DNA of 64,000 nucleotides, taken from contig NZ_CP071955.1 of assembly GCF_017603965.1 (NCBI RefSeq), forward strand, positions 1,798,001-1,862,000, in the 5' to 3' direction. The DNA comes from Xanthomonas fragariae. GTDB taxonomy: Bacteria > Pseudomonadota > Gammaproteobacteria > Xanthomonadales > Xanthomonadaceae. Each line of letters starts with the position of its first letter. Within the stretch, counting starts at the first letter, position 1. Of the stretch, positions 24,022-34,300 are shown one piece after another. Position numbers and translations under genes: made by a program. The notes beneath the pieces are model-generated. The model saw only the letters and a program-made list of their open reading frames with translations, was not told where the DNA came from and ran no database searches.

Positions 24022-25326
24022 TCATGCGTAGGCGTCCAGCAATCCACGCTGGCGTAACACCACCGACGGAATTCCGACGGGCGGGCTGTCGTCCAGACTG
24101 AGGCCATTGCCGTCGGTGCCGCCGCCGTTGCGATTGCCCGACTGGCTCTGTTGCTGCTGGCCGACATCGGCCTGACCGAGCTGGAAGCCGTTCTGGCCGA
24201 GCATTTCGCGCAGGCGCGGCAGGCTCTGTTCCAATGCCTGACGCACGTCGGCGTTGGCGGAGGTGAAACTGGCGTTGACCTTGTCGCCGTCCAGATGCAG
24301 ACGGACTTCGACCGGGCCCATTTCGTTCGGGGTCACCTTGATATGCGCGTGGCCGATCTTCTGGTCGGCCAGCCAGCTCATGCGCGCGCCGATGGCATCG
24401 TCGAAATTGTCGCTGCCCATTTCCGGAGTCGGGGTAGGCGAGGCGCTGAACACCGGCGCGGGATCCTGCAGGCGGCTGAGTGCTGCGGCCGTCGTGGTCG
24501 GTAGTGCGAACGCCGGGGTATCCAGGGGTGCTGGCGCGGCACTGTCGTCGGTGGCCGGCTCCAGCGCCTTGGCGGCCATGCTCATCAGCGCGGCAGTCTG
24601 GACATCGCCGCTCACCGCAGTGGTCGATATGGGCTTGGCGCCCGCTGCAACGGCCGGTGCCAGCGCGCCCAGCGAGGTGTTGGCAGTTGCCGTTGCGGTG
24701 GGAGCGGTCGCATCGGTCGGCAGGGCGGTTGCAGTCGGCGTGGCGCCTGCTGCGCCGGCCATGCTGGCGGTCAACGCCGCGGCTGCAGCAGCCAGTACAT
24801 CGCCGCCCGGCAATGCCTGGGCCAGCAGACCCATGCCGAAACCGCCCAGCCCCGGCGGCGGCCAGGCGGCGTCGGTCGTTATGGCCGCTTCGGCAGGGGT
24901 GTCTGCGCTCCCGGTCGCAGTCGCGGTCTTGGTCTTGGTGTTCTTGCCGGTCTTTGCGGCAGTGCTGCTGTCGGCTGCAGCCGGCTCCTTGTCCTTGGTG
25001 GAGGCGGACTTGGCCGGCTTGGTGTCGCCGTCCTGCGCACGCGCACGTGCGGTGGCATCGCTAGTGGCATCGCCGGTCGCATCGTCCCGGTTGTCGTCAT
25101 CGGCACGGTTTTTGTCGGATTGGTTGGGCTTGGGCGCAGCCTGCTTGGCGGGCACGCGTTCGGGCGCCTGCGGCGGCGCCTGGTTCGGCGTGTTGGCCGG
25201 ATTGAGCATGCGTGCGAACTGGTCCTGGCCCTGGTCCTGCTCGGACGAGGGGTCGCTGTAACTGGATTTTTTGCCGGTGCTGGCGAGCGCGCCGAGACCT
25301 GCTGAGAAGGCGGACAAGGGGTTCAT
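24022..25326 (-). CDS. fliK: FliK, flagellar hook-length control protein
   Basis: 434 residues. A long disordered N-terminal part rich in Ala, Thr, Pro and Asp acts as the molecular ruler. The folded C-terminal domain follows, with the family motif in IKVTPNEMGPVEVRLHLDGD and ALEQSLPRLREMLGQNGFQL, then a Gln/Gly-rich tail. FliK interacts with FlhB to switch export specificity. The ATG overlaps the fliJ stop (ATGA). Last gene before the terminator. Confidence 0.93.
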   Translation of the reverse strand: MNPLSAFSAGLGALASTGKKSSYSDPSSEQDQGQDQFARMLNPANTPNQAPPQAPERVPAKQAAPKPNQSDKNRADDDNRDDATGDATSDATARARAQDGDTKPAKSASTKDKEPAAADSSTAAKTGKNTKTKTATATGSADTPAEAAITTDAAWPPPGLGGFGMGLLAQALPGGDVLAAAAAALTASMAGAAGATPTATALPTDATAPTATATANTSLGALAPAVAAGAKPISTTAVSGDVQTAALMSMAAKALEPATDDSAAPAPLDTPAFALPTTTAAALSRLQDPAPVFSASPTPTPEMGSDNFDDAIGARMSWLADQKIGHAHIKVTPNEMGPVEVRLHLDGDKVNASFTSANADVRQALEQSLPRLREMLGQNGFQLGQADVGQQQQSQSGNRNGGGTDGNGLSLDDSPPVGIPSVVLRQRGLLDAYA

Positions 25327-25778
25327 GCGGAGTCTCCGTGGGTGTCTGCGCTGTGGGCCAGGCGCGAGCGGCGTGCACCGAGGTCGTCCATCTCGCGCTG
25401 GTCGCGGCGTTCGATCACTTTGTTTTCCTGGGCGCGGTAGCTGGCCGCCAACTGCTCCAGCACTTGTGTTTCGCGGCTGGCCAGCAACAGGCGGGTGCGC
25501 TCGGCTTCCACTTTGGTGTGGTTGCTTTTCACGGTCTGCGCTTGCTGCAGCACGGCACTGTCGAGGCGGTCCAGAAACGCGCGGCGGTTGGTCAGCGCGG
25601 CAGCGCTGGTGCCGGCCATGCGGCTGTCGGCGTATTCCTCGGCATAGCGGCGCAGTTCTTCCAGGCGCGACTGGTGGGTTTCCAGGGCGCGCTGGCGCTC
25701 GGCCAGATCGCGGGCGACCTTGTCTTGCTGCTCCTGCGCGCGGCGCAGCAATGGGTCGATCCGTTTGGACTGCATCAT
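25323..25778 (-). CDS. fliJ: FliJ, flagellar export chaperone/ATPase stalk
   Basis: 151 residues, almost entirely helical and charged, the antiparallel coiled coil expected of FliJ (QEQQDKVARDLAERQRALE at the start; EQLAASYRAQENKVIERRDQ near the end). Acts as the stalk of the FliI ring. Two adjacent ATG codons at the start; the first is used here. It lies 3 bp after the fliI stop and overlaps fliK. Confidence 0.92.
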   Translation of the reverse strand: MMQSKRIDPLLRRAQEQQDKVARDLAERQRALETHQSRLEELRRYAEEYADSRMAGTSAAALTNRRAFLDRLDSAVLQQAQTVKSNHTKVEAERTRLLLASRETQVLEQLAASYRAQENKVIERRDQREMDDLGARRSRLAHSADTHGDSA

Positions 25779-25781
25779 GGA

Positions 25782-27158
25782 TTAGTTCTCGGGTTCGACC
25801 AGCCGCTGTAATGCGGACAGGCTATCGGTCAAGTGGGCGGCTTTGTGGACGTCCTGTCCAAGGAATTCGACGATGTCCGGCCAGCGCATCAATGCTTCGT
25901 CGGTGGCCGGGTCGCTGCCGCGCTGGTAGGCGCCGATGGCGATCAGGTCGCGGTTGGCGGTGTAGGCCGAAAGCAGCTGCTTGAGCTTGCGGATGCGCAG
26001 GCGCCAGGGTTCATCGGCGATGTCCTGCACCACGCGGCTGACCGAGGATTCGACGTCGATGGCCGGGTACAGGCCGCTGTCGGCAACCCGGCGCGAGAGC
26101 AGAATGTGGCCGTCGAGGATGGCGCGTGCGGCGTCGGCGATCGGGTCCTGCGGGTCGTCGCCTTCAGTCAGCACTGTGTAGAAGGCCGTGATCGAGCCGC
26201 CGCCCTTTGCACCGTTGCCGGCGCGTTCGACCAACGCCGGCAATTTGGCGAACACCGACGGCGGGTAGCCGCGGGTGGTCGGCGGCTCGCCCACAGACAG
26301 GCCGATCTCGCGCTGCGCCTGGGCGAAACGGGTCAGCGAATCCATCAGTAGCAGCACGTTCAGGCCCTGGTCGCGGAACCACTCGGCAATGGCGGTGGCG
26401 CGATAGGCGCCGTGCAGACGCGCCAACGGCGGTCGGTCGGCCGGGGCGGCGACCACCACCGCGCGGCGTAGGCCTTCTTCGCCCAGGGTGGTCTGGACAA
26501 AGTCGCGCACTTCGCGGCCACGTTCGCCGATCAGCCCCACCACGATCACGTCGGCCGAGGTGAAGCGGGTCATCATGCCCAGCAGTGTCGATTTACCGAC
26601 GCCGGAGCCGGCGAACAAGCCGACACGTTGGCCGCGGCCGATCGGCAGCAGTGCGTTGATGGCGCGCACGCCGACATCCAACGAGGTGGTGATGGGTTCG
26701 CGTGACAGCGGGTTGATCGACATGCCGGCCATGCTGACGCTGCTTTCGCCGCGGATCGGGCCCTTGCCGTCCAGCGGAGTGCCGTCGCTGTCGATAACGC
26801 GGCCGAGCAGGCCTTCGCCCACTTCCACGCCGCCGCGGCGCCGCGAGGGCACCACGCGGGCGTTCGGCAACAGGCCATGCAACTCGGCGCTGGGCATCAG
26901 GTATGTGCGTTCTCCGGCAAAACCGACCACTTCGGCATCGACCCAGCCGCCGTCGACTTCGACCTTGCAGGTGGCGCCCATCGGCGCTTCGCAGCCGATG
27001 GCTTCCAGGGTCAGGCCGACCGCGCGGCGCAGGATGCCTTCGCGGATCAGGCTGCGGCCTGCACTCGGCTCCAGGCCGAGCGCGCCCAAGCGCGTGGCCA
27101 GGCGCAGATTGCGTGCGTCCAGCCAATCGGCCGGCGTGGCGCCGAACAAGGCGCTCAC
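25782..27158 (-). CDS. fliI: FliI, flagellum-specific ATPase
   Basis: 458 residues from GTG 27156-27158, which overlaps the fliH stop (GTGA); upstream in-frame codons belong to fliH in another frame. Walker A is [13 protein letters not shown], followed by [14 protein letters not shown], Walker [21 protein letters not shown] and [15 protein letters not shown]1-beta-like export ATPase regulated by FliH. Normal length. Confidence 0.97.
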   Translation of the reverse strand: MSALFGATPADWLDARNLRLATRLGALGLEPSAGRSLIREGILRRAVGLTLEAIGCEAPMGATCKVEVDGGWVDAEVVGFAGERTYLMPSAELHGLLPNARVVPSRRRGGVEVGEGLLGRVIDSDGTPLDGKGPIRGESSVSMAGMSINPLSREPITTSLDVGVRAINALLPIGRGQRVGLFAGSGVGKSTLLGMMTRFTSADVIVVGLIGERGREVRDFVQTTLGEEGLRRAVVVAAPADRPPLARLHGAYRATAIAEWFRDQGLNVLLLMDSLTRFAQAQREIGLSVGEPPTTRGYPPSVFAKLPALVERAGNGAKGGGSITAFYTVLTEGDDPQDPIADAARAILDGHILLSRRVADSGLYPAIDVESSVSRVVQDIADEPWRLRIRKLKQLLSAYTANRDLIAIGAYQRGSDPATDEALMRWPDIVEFLGQDVHKAAHLTDSLSALQRLVEPEN

Positions 27159-27775
27159 AGGTTCGTTCCGGATTTGCGCATGACTGTCTCCAGCGCGGCC
27201 CGCAGGCGCGCCTCCAGGGTGCCGTCCACGCGCACGCTTTCGGCATGCACGCGCAGGTCGCCACGGCTCAGGCTCACGTCCGGGGTTACGCGGGTGGTGC
27301 TGCTGGGCGCCAGATGCTGCAGCAGCGCGGTGATGTCGTCCGGGTGCAGACGCACTTCGACTTCGCGACCGGCACTGCCCACCGTATCGATCGCTTCGTG
27401 CACCAAATCGGCCAGCAGCTGGGGGTCGGCCTGATAGGCACGCCCGACCAGCGAGCCGGCAATGCGCACGGCCAGTTCGCCGAGCGCGCCGACCACTTCG
27501 TTCTCCAGCCGCGCCAGCGGGCGGGTGAAGTTGTCCAGGATGCCGTCGATCTGCGCGGTCAACCGGCGCACTTCCGCCTGACCCTGCGCAAAGCCTTCTG
27601 CATGCCCGCGTGCAAAGCCTTCCTGATGGGCGGCGTCTTCGATGGCCTGGATCTCTTCCAGGGTCGGCGGACGCAGCACCGGCTCGTACACGGCCGGTTC
27701 GTCGAATTCGGTTTCCGGCAACGCCGACGTCATATGCAGGTCGGGGGCCAGCCAGCGGGTGACGATGTCGTTCAT
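27155..27775 (-). CDS. fliH: FliH, regulator of the flagellar export ATPase
   Basis: 206 residues. The acidic N-terminus ([18 protein letters not shown]) is followed by a coiled region with Gly-spaced repeats ([20 protein letters not shown]), characteristic GxxxG-type motifs of FliH. The C-terminal domain resembles the V-ATPase E subunit ([18 protein letters not shown]). Start overlaps the fliG stop (ATGA). Confidence 0.95.
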   Translation of the reverse strand: MNDIVTRWLAPDLHMTSALPETEFDEPAVYEPVLRPPTLEEIQAIEDAAHQEGFARGHAEGFAQGQAEVRRLTAQIDGILDNFTRPLARLENEVVGALGELAVRIAGSLVGRAYQADPQLLADLVHEAIDTVGSAGREVEVRLHPDDITALLQHLAPSSTTRVTPDVSLSRGDLRVHAESVRVDGTLEARLRAALETVMRKSGTNL

Positions 27776-28782
27776 ACCATCGCCTCCGCACCGGCGCCGC
27801 CGAGGGTAATGGCGCCTTCGTCAGCCAGACGGCGGACGATGGTGAGGATTTCCTTCTGCGCCGCTTCCACGTCGGCCAGGCGCACTGGGCCGCGCGCTTC
27901 CATGTCCTCGATCAGGATCTCGGCGGCGCGCTGGGACATGTTGCGGGTGATCTTTTCGCGCACCTTGACATCGGCGCCACGCAGGGCCAAGCCAAGGCGC
28001 TCGCCGGAGACTTCGCGCAGCAGCGTCTGCAGGCCGCGGTCGTCCAGATCCACCAGGTTGTCGAACACGAACATCAGGTCCTGGATCTTGCTGGCCAGGT
28101 CGGCGTCGATCTTGCCGATCTCGCCCAGCACGCCCTGATCGGGGCCGGTGTCGAGGAAGTTGAGGATATTGGCGGCGACCTTGATGCCACCCACGTTTGA
28201 AGACTTGAGGTTCTGGTTGCCAGAAAACTGGCGTTCCATGATGTCGTTGAGCTCGCTCAGGGCGTTCGGCGGGATGCCGTCCAGGGTGGCGATGCGCAGC
28301 AGCACGTCGGCGCGGGTGCGCTCGGGCAGCAGCTTCAGCGCCTCAGCGGCTTGGTCGCTGTCTAGATGCGCCATGACAATCGCGATGATCTGCGGGTGCT
28401 CGTTGCGCACCAGATCGGCGACCGCGCGCGGGTCCATCCACTTCAAGGTGTCCAGACCGGTGGTGTTGCGGCCGAGCAGGATGCGGTCGATCAGGCCACC
28501 GGCCTTGTCGGCGCCCAGCGCCTGGATCAGCACGTTGCGGATGTAGTCGTCGGCGCCCACGCCCAGTGAGGTCTTGCCGGCCAATTCGCCGTTGAAGTCG
28601 TCCATCACTTGCTCGACCTGATCGCGCGAGATGCCGGTCATGGTGGCCATGGCGATGCCGATCTTCTGCACCTCTTTCGGCTCCATGTGTTTGAGCACTT
28701 CGGCAGCGTCGGTTTCCCCAAGCGACAGCAACAACACCGCAGCACGCTGCACGCCACTCATTGGTTGTGTTTCAGGCTTCAC
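27772..28782 (-). CDS. fliG: FliG, flagellar motor switch protein
   Basis: 336 residues from GTG 28780-28782, overlapping the end of fliF; an ATG at 28761 ([16 protein letters not shown]) is the alternative start. FliG couples stator force to rotor torque. Visible features: [20 protein letters not shown] at the N-terminus, an EHPQ-type motif ([20 protein letters not shown]) in the middle and charged torque-helix residues in the C-terminal domain ([20 protein letters not shown]). Confidence 0.96.
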   Translation of the reverse strand: MKPETQPMSGVQRAAVLLLSLGETDAAEVLKHMEPKEVQKIGIAMATMTGISRDQVEQVMDDFNGELAGKTSLGVGADDYIRNVLIQALGADKAGGLIDRILLGRNTTGLDTLKWMDPRAVADLVRNEHPQIIAIVMAHLDSDQAAEALKLLPERTRADVLLRIATLDGIPPNALSELNDIMERQFSGNQNLKSSNVGGIKVAANILNFLDTGPDQGVLGEIGKIDADLASKIQDLMFVFDNLVDLDDRGLQTLLREVSGERLGLALRGADVKVREKITRNMSQRAAEILIEDMEARGPVRLADVEAAQKEILTIVRRLADEGAITLGGAGAEAMV

Positions 28783-30505
28783 TGGCGACCCATCCCTTCA
28801 CGACTTGTGCGACCCGTTTTGAATCGGCTTTCACTGCCTCGCGCGCCACGCGCATGCGCTCTTCGTAAGCGTCCGGCAGGGCGATCGGAACCTTGCGATC
28901 CTGACCGAGCTGGGCGGTATCCTCTTCCAGGCGGGGAATCAGGTCATCGTCTTTATCGAGCATCCGCACGCCGGCGCTCTGGGGAGCGCCATCCTTGCCA
29001 ACCTTGCCTTGCTTGTCTTTGACCGCGGTCACACTGGTGAGCTGACGCAGAGTGGGGCGCACCACACCGAACAGCAGCGCCAGCACCACCACCGCACCGA
29101 TCAGCAGACGCAGACCGCTCTGCACACGCGGGTCTTCCCACCACTTCGGGCCTTCTTCGCCGGCCACCGCTTCACGTACGAAGGGGGCATTCATCACCGA
29201 CACCGTGTCGCCACGTGCCGCGTCGAACCCCACTGCCTGCTTGACAAGTCCCTCGATGCGAGTGAGCTCGGCGGCGGTGAGCGGTTGTTCGACCATCTTG
29301 CCCTTGGCACCGGGGCGCGGCACGTTGTCCAGCAGCACCGCCACCGATACCCGCTTGATCCGGCCGGCCGGCTGACGGGTATGTTGCAAGGTGCGGTCCA
29401 ATTCGTAATTGCGCGTGGCGCTCTTGGAGCTCTCGGTCGGCGTGGCGGGTGCGGTGGCCTGGCCGTTGGCGGCCGGCGTGCCCGGTGTGCCAGCGGTGGC
29501 ATTGGCAGCCGGAGCCGGGGGCTGGCCGGGGCTATTGCTGGTGGCGCCGGGGGGCCCCTGCGGGCCGCCGCCGGCACTGGTGCTGCTATCGTTGACCTGC
29601 TCGCTGCGCAGCTTGGCCGGCTCGCCGTTGTACAGCTCGCGGGCTTCCTCGATTACGGAGAAATCCATGTCCACGCTGACTTCCGGATTGACCCGACCGG
29701 ACCCGGTCATCGGCTCGAGCAGCTCGCGGATACGTTGGTTGTAGGAGCTTTCCTGGCGGCGCACCTGTTCGAACTGGGCGGCGTGCTGGGCGGCATCGCT
29801 GTTGGGGTCGGCGATCGAGAGCATGCGACCGCTCTGGTCCACCACGGTGACGCGCTCGGGGGTCATGTCCGGGATGCTGGAGGCGACCAGATTGACGATC
29901 GCATCGACCTGGTTGCGCTCCAGGCCCTGGCCGCCACGCAGCTCCAGCACCACCGAGGCGCTGGCAACATCGCGCTGGCGGGTGAAAGCGCTGGGCTTGG
30001 GAATGGCCAGATGCACACGGGCCTCTCGCACCGGACGCAAGGTGCTGATGGTGCGAGCCAGCTCGGTTTCCAGTGCGTGCTGGTAGCGGGCGTTTTCCAC
30101 GAACTGGCTGACGCCGAAACCCGGGTCTTTTTCCATCAGTTCGAAGCCGCCGCCGGTCTCCTTGCCGGTCAGGCCGGAGCCGGCCAGCTTCAGGCGGGCG
30201 TCGTACAGCCGGTCCTGCGGCACGGTAATGGCACCGGTGCTCTGGTCGATCTTGAACGGGATTTGCGCGGTGCGTAGCAGGTCGGCCGCTTCGGCATTGC
30301 CCTTTTCGTCCAGGCCGGTGTACAGGGCCTGGTAGCCAGGCTGCTGCGACCAAAAGAACACCGCCAGACCGGCCGCCACCGCCAGGGCGATCATCGCCAT
30401 CATGGTCAGCTTGCGGGTGATTTGCAGGCTTCGGACACGGTCGAACCATTGCCCCGCCTTTTCGGCGCTCTGGTTCATGTTTTCTTTGGTGATCGCGAGA
30501 GCCAT
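28772..30505 (-). CDS. fliF: FliF, flagellar MS-ring protein
   Basis: 577 residues with a membrane helix near each end (residues ~33-52 and ~455-475). Conserved blocks include YQALYTGLDEKGNAEAADLL, GFGVSQFVENARYQHALETE and ARVHLAIPKPSAFTRQ. A low-complexity Pro/Ala/Gly stretch lies in the periplasmic loop around residues 310-350. The C-terminus (EERMRVAREAVKADSKRVAQ...VASEA) binds FliG. Confidence 0.97.
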   Translation of the reverse strand: MALAITKENMNQSAEKAGQWFDRVRSLQITRKLTMMAMIALAVAAGLAVFFWSQQPGYQALYTGLDEKGNAEAADLLRTAQIPFKIDQSTGAITVPQDRLYDARLKLAGSGLTGKETGGGFELMEKDPGFGVSQFVENARYQHALETELARTISTLRPVREARVHLAIPKPSAFTRQRDVASASVVLELRGGQGLERNQVDAIVNLVASSIPDMTPERVTVVDQSGRMLSIADPNSDAAQHAAQFEQVRRQESSYNQRIRELLEPMTGSGRVNPEVSVDMDFSVIEEARELYNGEPAKLRSEQVNDSSTSAGGGPQGPPGATSNSPGQPPAPAANATAGTPGTPAANGQATAPATPTESSKSATRNYELDRTLQHTRQPAGRIKRVSVAVLLDNVPRPGAKGKMVEQPLTAAELTRIEGLVKQAVGFDAARGDTVSVMNAPFVREAVAGEEGPKWWEDPRVQSGLRLLIGAVVVLALLFGVVRPTLRQLTSVTAVKDKQGKVGKDGAPQSAGVRMLDKDDDLIPRLEEDTAQLGQDRKVPIALPDAYEERMRVAREAVKADSKRVAQVVKGWVASEA

Positions 30506-30521
30506 GTGTCGTCAACCTTCT

Positions 30522-30893
30522 TTACAGCGGCATGTTCATGACGTCCTGATAAGCCTGGACGAGACGGTTGCGCACTTCCACGGTGGCGCGGAAGGCCACC
30601 TGGGATTGCTGGGAGGCGACCATCACCCGTGCCAGATCGGCGCTGGGGTCGCCCATTTCGAATGCTTTGGCCAGTGCGCCGGACTTTTGCTGGGCCTCGT
30701 TGACGCCGCCGATGGCACCGCGCAAGGTCTCGCTGAAGCTGGGCGCCTGCGTGGCCGGCGTTCCCTGCGTGCCGGCCAGTCCCTGGATCTGATTGCCGCG
30801 CGCCGCATCGCCCACCGTGCGCATCGGGCCTTGGCCCATCTGCGTCTGGTAGCTGCGGATCTGCGAGAGGATGGAGGTAACGGAGTCGCTCAT
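30522..30893 (-). CDS. fliE: FliE, flagellar hook-basal body junction protein
   Basis: 123 residues from ATG 30891-30893; an upstream in-frame start would begin inside the promoter region. The C-terminal half has the FliE pattern: APSFSETLRGAIGGVNEAQQ, then VASQQSQVAFRATVEVRNRL and QAYQDVMNMPL at the very end. FliE joins the MS-ring to the rod. First gene of fliEFGHIJK with a sigma-54 promoter 34-50 bp upstream. Confidence 0.95.
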   Translation of the reverse strand: MSDSVTSILSQIRSYQTQMGQGPMRTVGDAARGNQIQGLAGTQGTPATQAPSFSETLRGAIGGVNEAQQKSGALAKAFEMGDPSADLARVMVASQQSQVAFRATVEVRNRLVQAYQDVMNMPL

Positions 30894-30926
30894 GGGTACG
30901 GTCAGCCAGGGAGGCATGCACACCAT

Positions 30927-30942
30927 TGCAAGCGGCGTGCCG
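30927..30942 (-). promoter_or_regulatory. Sigma-54 promoter of fliE operon
   Basis: Minus strand CGGCACGCCGCTTGCA: -24 half with one mismatch, perfect TTGCA -12 half, spacing exact. The remaining gap up to the MITE at 31184 contains nothing else recognised. Confidence 0.8.
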
Positions 30943-31183
30943 AAATCGCGCCGGGATTCCGGCGCCAGGGCGAGGGGTTGCTACAGCGCGGCTGCGAGCG
31001 GGTCGGGCACCGGTGTCGGCGCGCGGGATCAGCTGCGATAGGCGGCTGGCGACGGCAGGCACTATGCCATCGACTGAACTAGCTCGGTGACAGCCCACCG
31101 ACGTCAAGAATCGAGTTCGGGTCGGCTTGGATGGACCGACAGCATGTCCCGAAAGCGGACAAGTGCGCCGCACCTTCGATTAA

Positions 31184-31325
31184 GAGTGGCTAACAAAACG
31201 ACTGCGCTCACCATCAGGCGGACGCGGCCGGTGCCCGGAATCGGCATGTCTCATTCGTGCACTAAGGTTCCTCCGCGCCGTTCGCACCCACCTGGCGACT
31301 GCTCGCTACGTTTCGTTAGCCACTC
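31184..31325. mobile_element. MITE copy 4 (142 bp)
   Basis: Ends GAGTGGCTAACAAAACG and its inverted partner (CGAAAC variant at the right). TAA duplicated at 31181-31183 and 31326-31328. The right duplication touches the stop codon (31329-31331) of the glycosyltransferase, so the element forms the 3' untranslated region of that gene and lies upstream of the fliE promoter. Confidence 0.88.
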
Positions 31326-31328
31326 TAA

Positions 31329-34300
31329 CTACCCCGGCATCCAAGCCCCATGCCAGCGCTCCAGATTATGGCCGGTCAGCATCCAATCGCGGCGAACCAC
31401 CTCCCGCAGCGCCGCACCTTTCGCCGCCGCCGCGTCCGGGTCGGCCAAGTGATCACGGATCGCGCCGATCCAATCGCGGTAACGGTTCTTTACCAGGGTC
31501 ACCGGCAGGTTGCCTTGGTAGCAGCGCACGTCGCTGGCGATTACCGGGTAGCCGCAGGCGCCGTATTCCAGAAGGCGCAGATTGCTCTTGCACGCGTTGA
31601 ATAGGTTTTGCTCCACCGGCGCCAGGGCCAGATCCAGATCCAACGCAGATAATGCTGCCGGGTAGCGATCGATCCGCACTCCGGGCTGGAACTGGTGGAT
31701 ATGCTGGCGCAGTGCGAACGGGTACATGCCCATGAATACCCATTCGACCTCGTTAGCCAGTTCGCGCACGACATCGGCAATCACTTCCAGATCGCCAGTG
31801 TGGCTGGCACCCCCTGCCCAGCCGATGCGCGGACGCCGACCACGGTGCGCCGAACGTTCCGGCAGGGCCTCCCACCAATGCGCGGGCAGGCGGTTTTCGG
31901 CCACGCGGATATCGCTGTGCAACCCGGCAAACGCTTCGGCCAGCGCGGATGTGGACACCACGAAGCGATCCACAAAACTCAGCCCGCGGCGCACCGTCTT
32001 GAGAATGTCCTTGGGCATATGCTCGCGGTGGACATTTTTCAGCGGCAGGTTGGGCAGGTAGTCGTCCAGCTCGTAGACCTTGAACGCGCGCGACAATGTC
32101 TTCATCCGCCGCATCGCTTCCAGCCGCGGCTCGCCGACCTGGCGCTGGAGGATGACCACGTCGGGATCCTGGCGCGCCAGCTCGCTGATCTCCAGATAGC
32201 CGTTGAACAGCACGCCCTCGACTATCCCGGCCTCGCGCAATGCCCGCAGCGGCTGGATCACCCGATAGTGCCCGCAGCCTTCGATGTCGGCGGGCAAGGC
32301 GATGATCATCGGCAGCGGCCGCCACGATTGCAGCGGCCGCCAACTGGCACGCGGGTCGGCTAGGGCGAAGCCCGCACCGGGGTCCAGCGAAAAGCCCGGG
32401 TTATAGGCCGGGTCGTTGGCCATCACCGGCAGCCAACGCGCATACATCGCTTCTTCGTCGAGCGCGCTGGCCGGTGCGGGTTCCGGCGGGTCGATCACCA
32501 GCTGCGCGCGCGCTGCAAACACATTGAGATAGCCGGCCTGTTGCAGACGTAGGCACAGGTCGACATCGCTCCACTGCGCCAGCGCTGGTTCCTGCTCAAA
32601 GCCACCGGCATCCAGAAACAACTGACGTGGCAGCATCAGGCATTGGCCACTGAGCGCGCTGTAGTTCTGATCGAGTTGCAGGCGCTGCAGATAGCCGGAT
32701 TCGTCGAACGCAGCGCCTTCGAACGCGCGCGCTGCCGGTGCCCCCAGGCCCAGCAGCAAGCCGGCGTGATGCACGGTCCCATCGCCCCGCAGCAGCTTGC
32801 CGGCCACCGCACCGACCTCCGGGCGCAGCGCGTGGTTGAGCAGTTGCGCCAGCCAATCGGGCTTTATGACTGCCGCACCCGCCGCCAGCCACAGCAGCAT
32901 GTCCCCACGTGCTTGCTCAGCCGCCGCATTGCAGGCCGCCTCGCGCGAAGGCTCATCGTGCAAGCGCAGCACGCGGATCTGCTGCATGCCCAAGTTGTCG
33001 ATGCCCGCCAGCCAGTCGCGCAGTTCCCGCTGGGTGCTGTCTGCGCGGTCCAGTAGCAGCAATTCGTAATGCGGATAGGCCGTGTTGGCCAGCACGCTTT
33101 CCAGGCAGCGCTGCACCTGCGGCAGGCGGCCATCGACCAGCACCAGAATGCTGACCATGGGTTGATGCGTATGGCGATAGTCCACCGCATACCGGCCCGG
33201 TCCGGCACTGTGCACCACCGCGTTCACGTAGCCACGCGCAGCGAGATGGCGCGAGATGGCCTGCTGTTCGTCCTCGTCGCCGTGCCGCGTGTTGGCGGAT
33301 GCGACCAGTAATGGTTCGGCGATATGTCGAACGCATGCCAGGCCGTAACGTTCGACCAGACCAAGCTGGTAGCCGAGCTCGAAGGCCTCGCCCTGGCCGG
33401 CTGGAAAACCGCCATCGGCCAACAACGTGCGGTGCCGGAACAACCAGTGCCGCGACATCGTGGATGGCGCGCTCACCAACATGTCCAGATACAGCGTCGG
33501 CCGCATCGCCAGCCCCAGCTGTGCGTTGTCCAACACCACCACTTCGTCCGCATAGACCGCCTGGCAATCGTCCGGCAGCACGAGTATCTCCAGTGCCAGC
33601 ATCAGCAAGCCGCTGGCGGTGAAAAGGGTGCCAGCGTCGACCAGCAGCACCCAGTCGATCGACTCCTGTGTGGCGAGGAACTGGTTGAGCGTTGCCGCCA
33701 AGCCGTCTGCGCCGATCAGTACGCCGCGCTCGCCATGGTCGGAAACCTGCTGCGGACAGGCGCTAACCAACCAGGTCTGCTGGTTCTGATAACACGCCAC
33801 CGCCGTCGAGCTAGCTTGTGTGGCAGCCACCGCTGCCGCATCGCAGTTGCTGTCGATCAGCATCAGCGCAATGCGCGGGCCGCCGGAATGCGCCTGCAAG
33901 CGTGCTTCGATCAACCTGCGCTGGATCGCTGTCGGATGGCGTACGCCCAACCAGGTGGGCAGCGACACACGCTCGGCCGTCCCGGCGCTTTGCATCAACG
34001 CATTGACCAGATCCACCGACTTGAACACCCGCGCCTTGTGCGAGCCAAGCGGTGCGACGCTCACTTGGCGGTTGTCGCCACTCTCGCGTCGCCACCCGAG
34101 CTGGCAGATGCCCTGGCGTAAATCTTCATGGCCCCGATCGCCGCTGCCTGGCTGATCGCGATCGGCCTGACTGCACTGCGCGCCGGACGCGCGGAAGTGC
34201 GTGAGCGGACTGGACAGCAAGACCAGATTGCCGTGGCGCAGCAGCTTGACGTAGATCGCCAAGCCGCCGCCCCGATAGATCGGCTTGCCGTTCATCGACA

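Noticed and set aside
27159..27791. Longer N-terminus for FliI extending through fliH
   Set aside because: Arg/Pro-rich translation of fliH in another frame; GTG at 27158 gives the normal 458-residue FliI.
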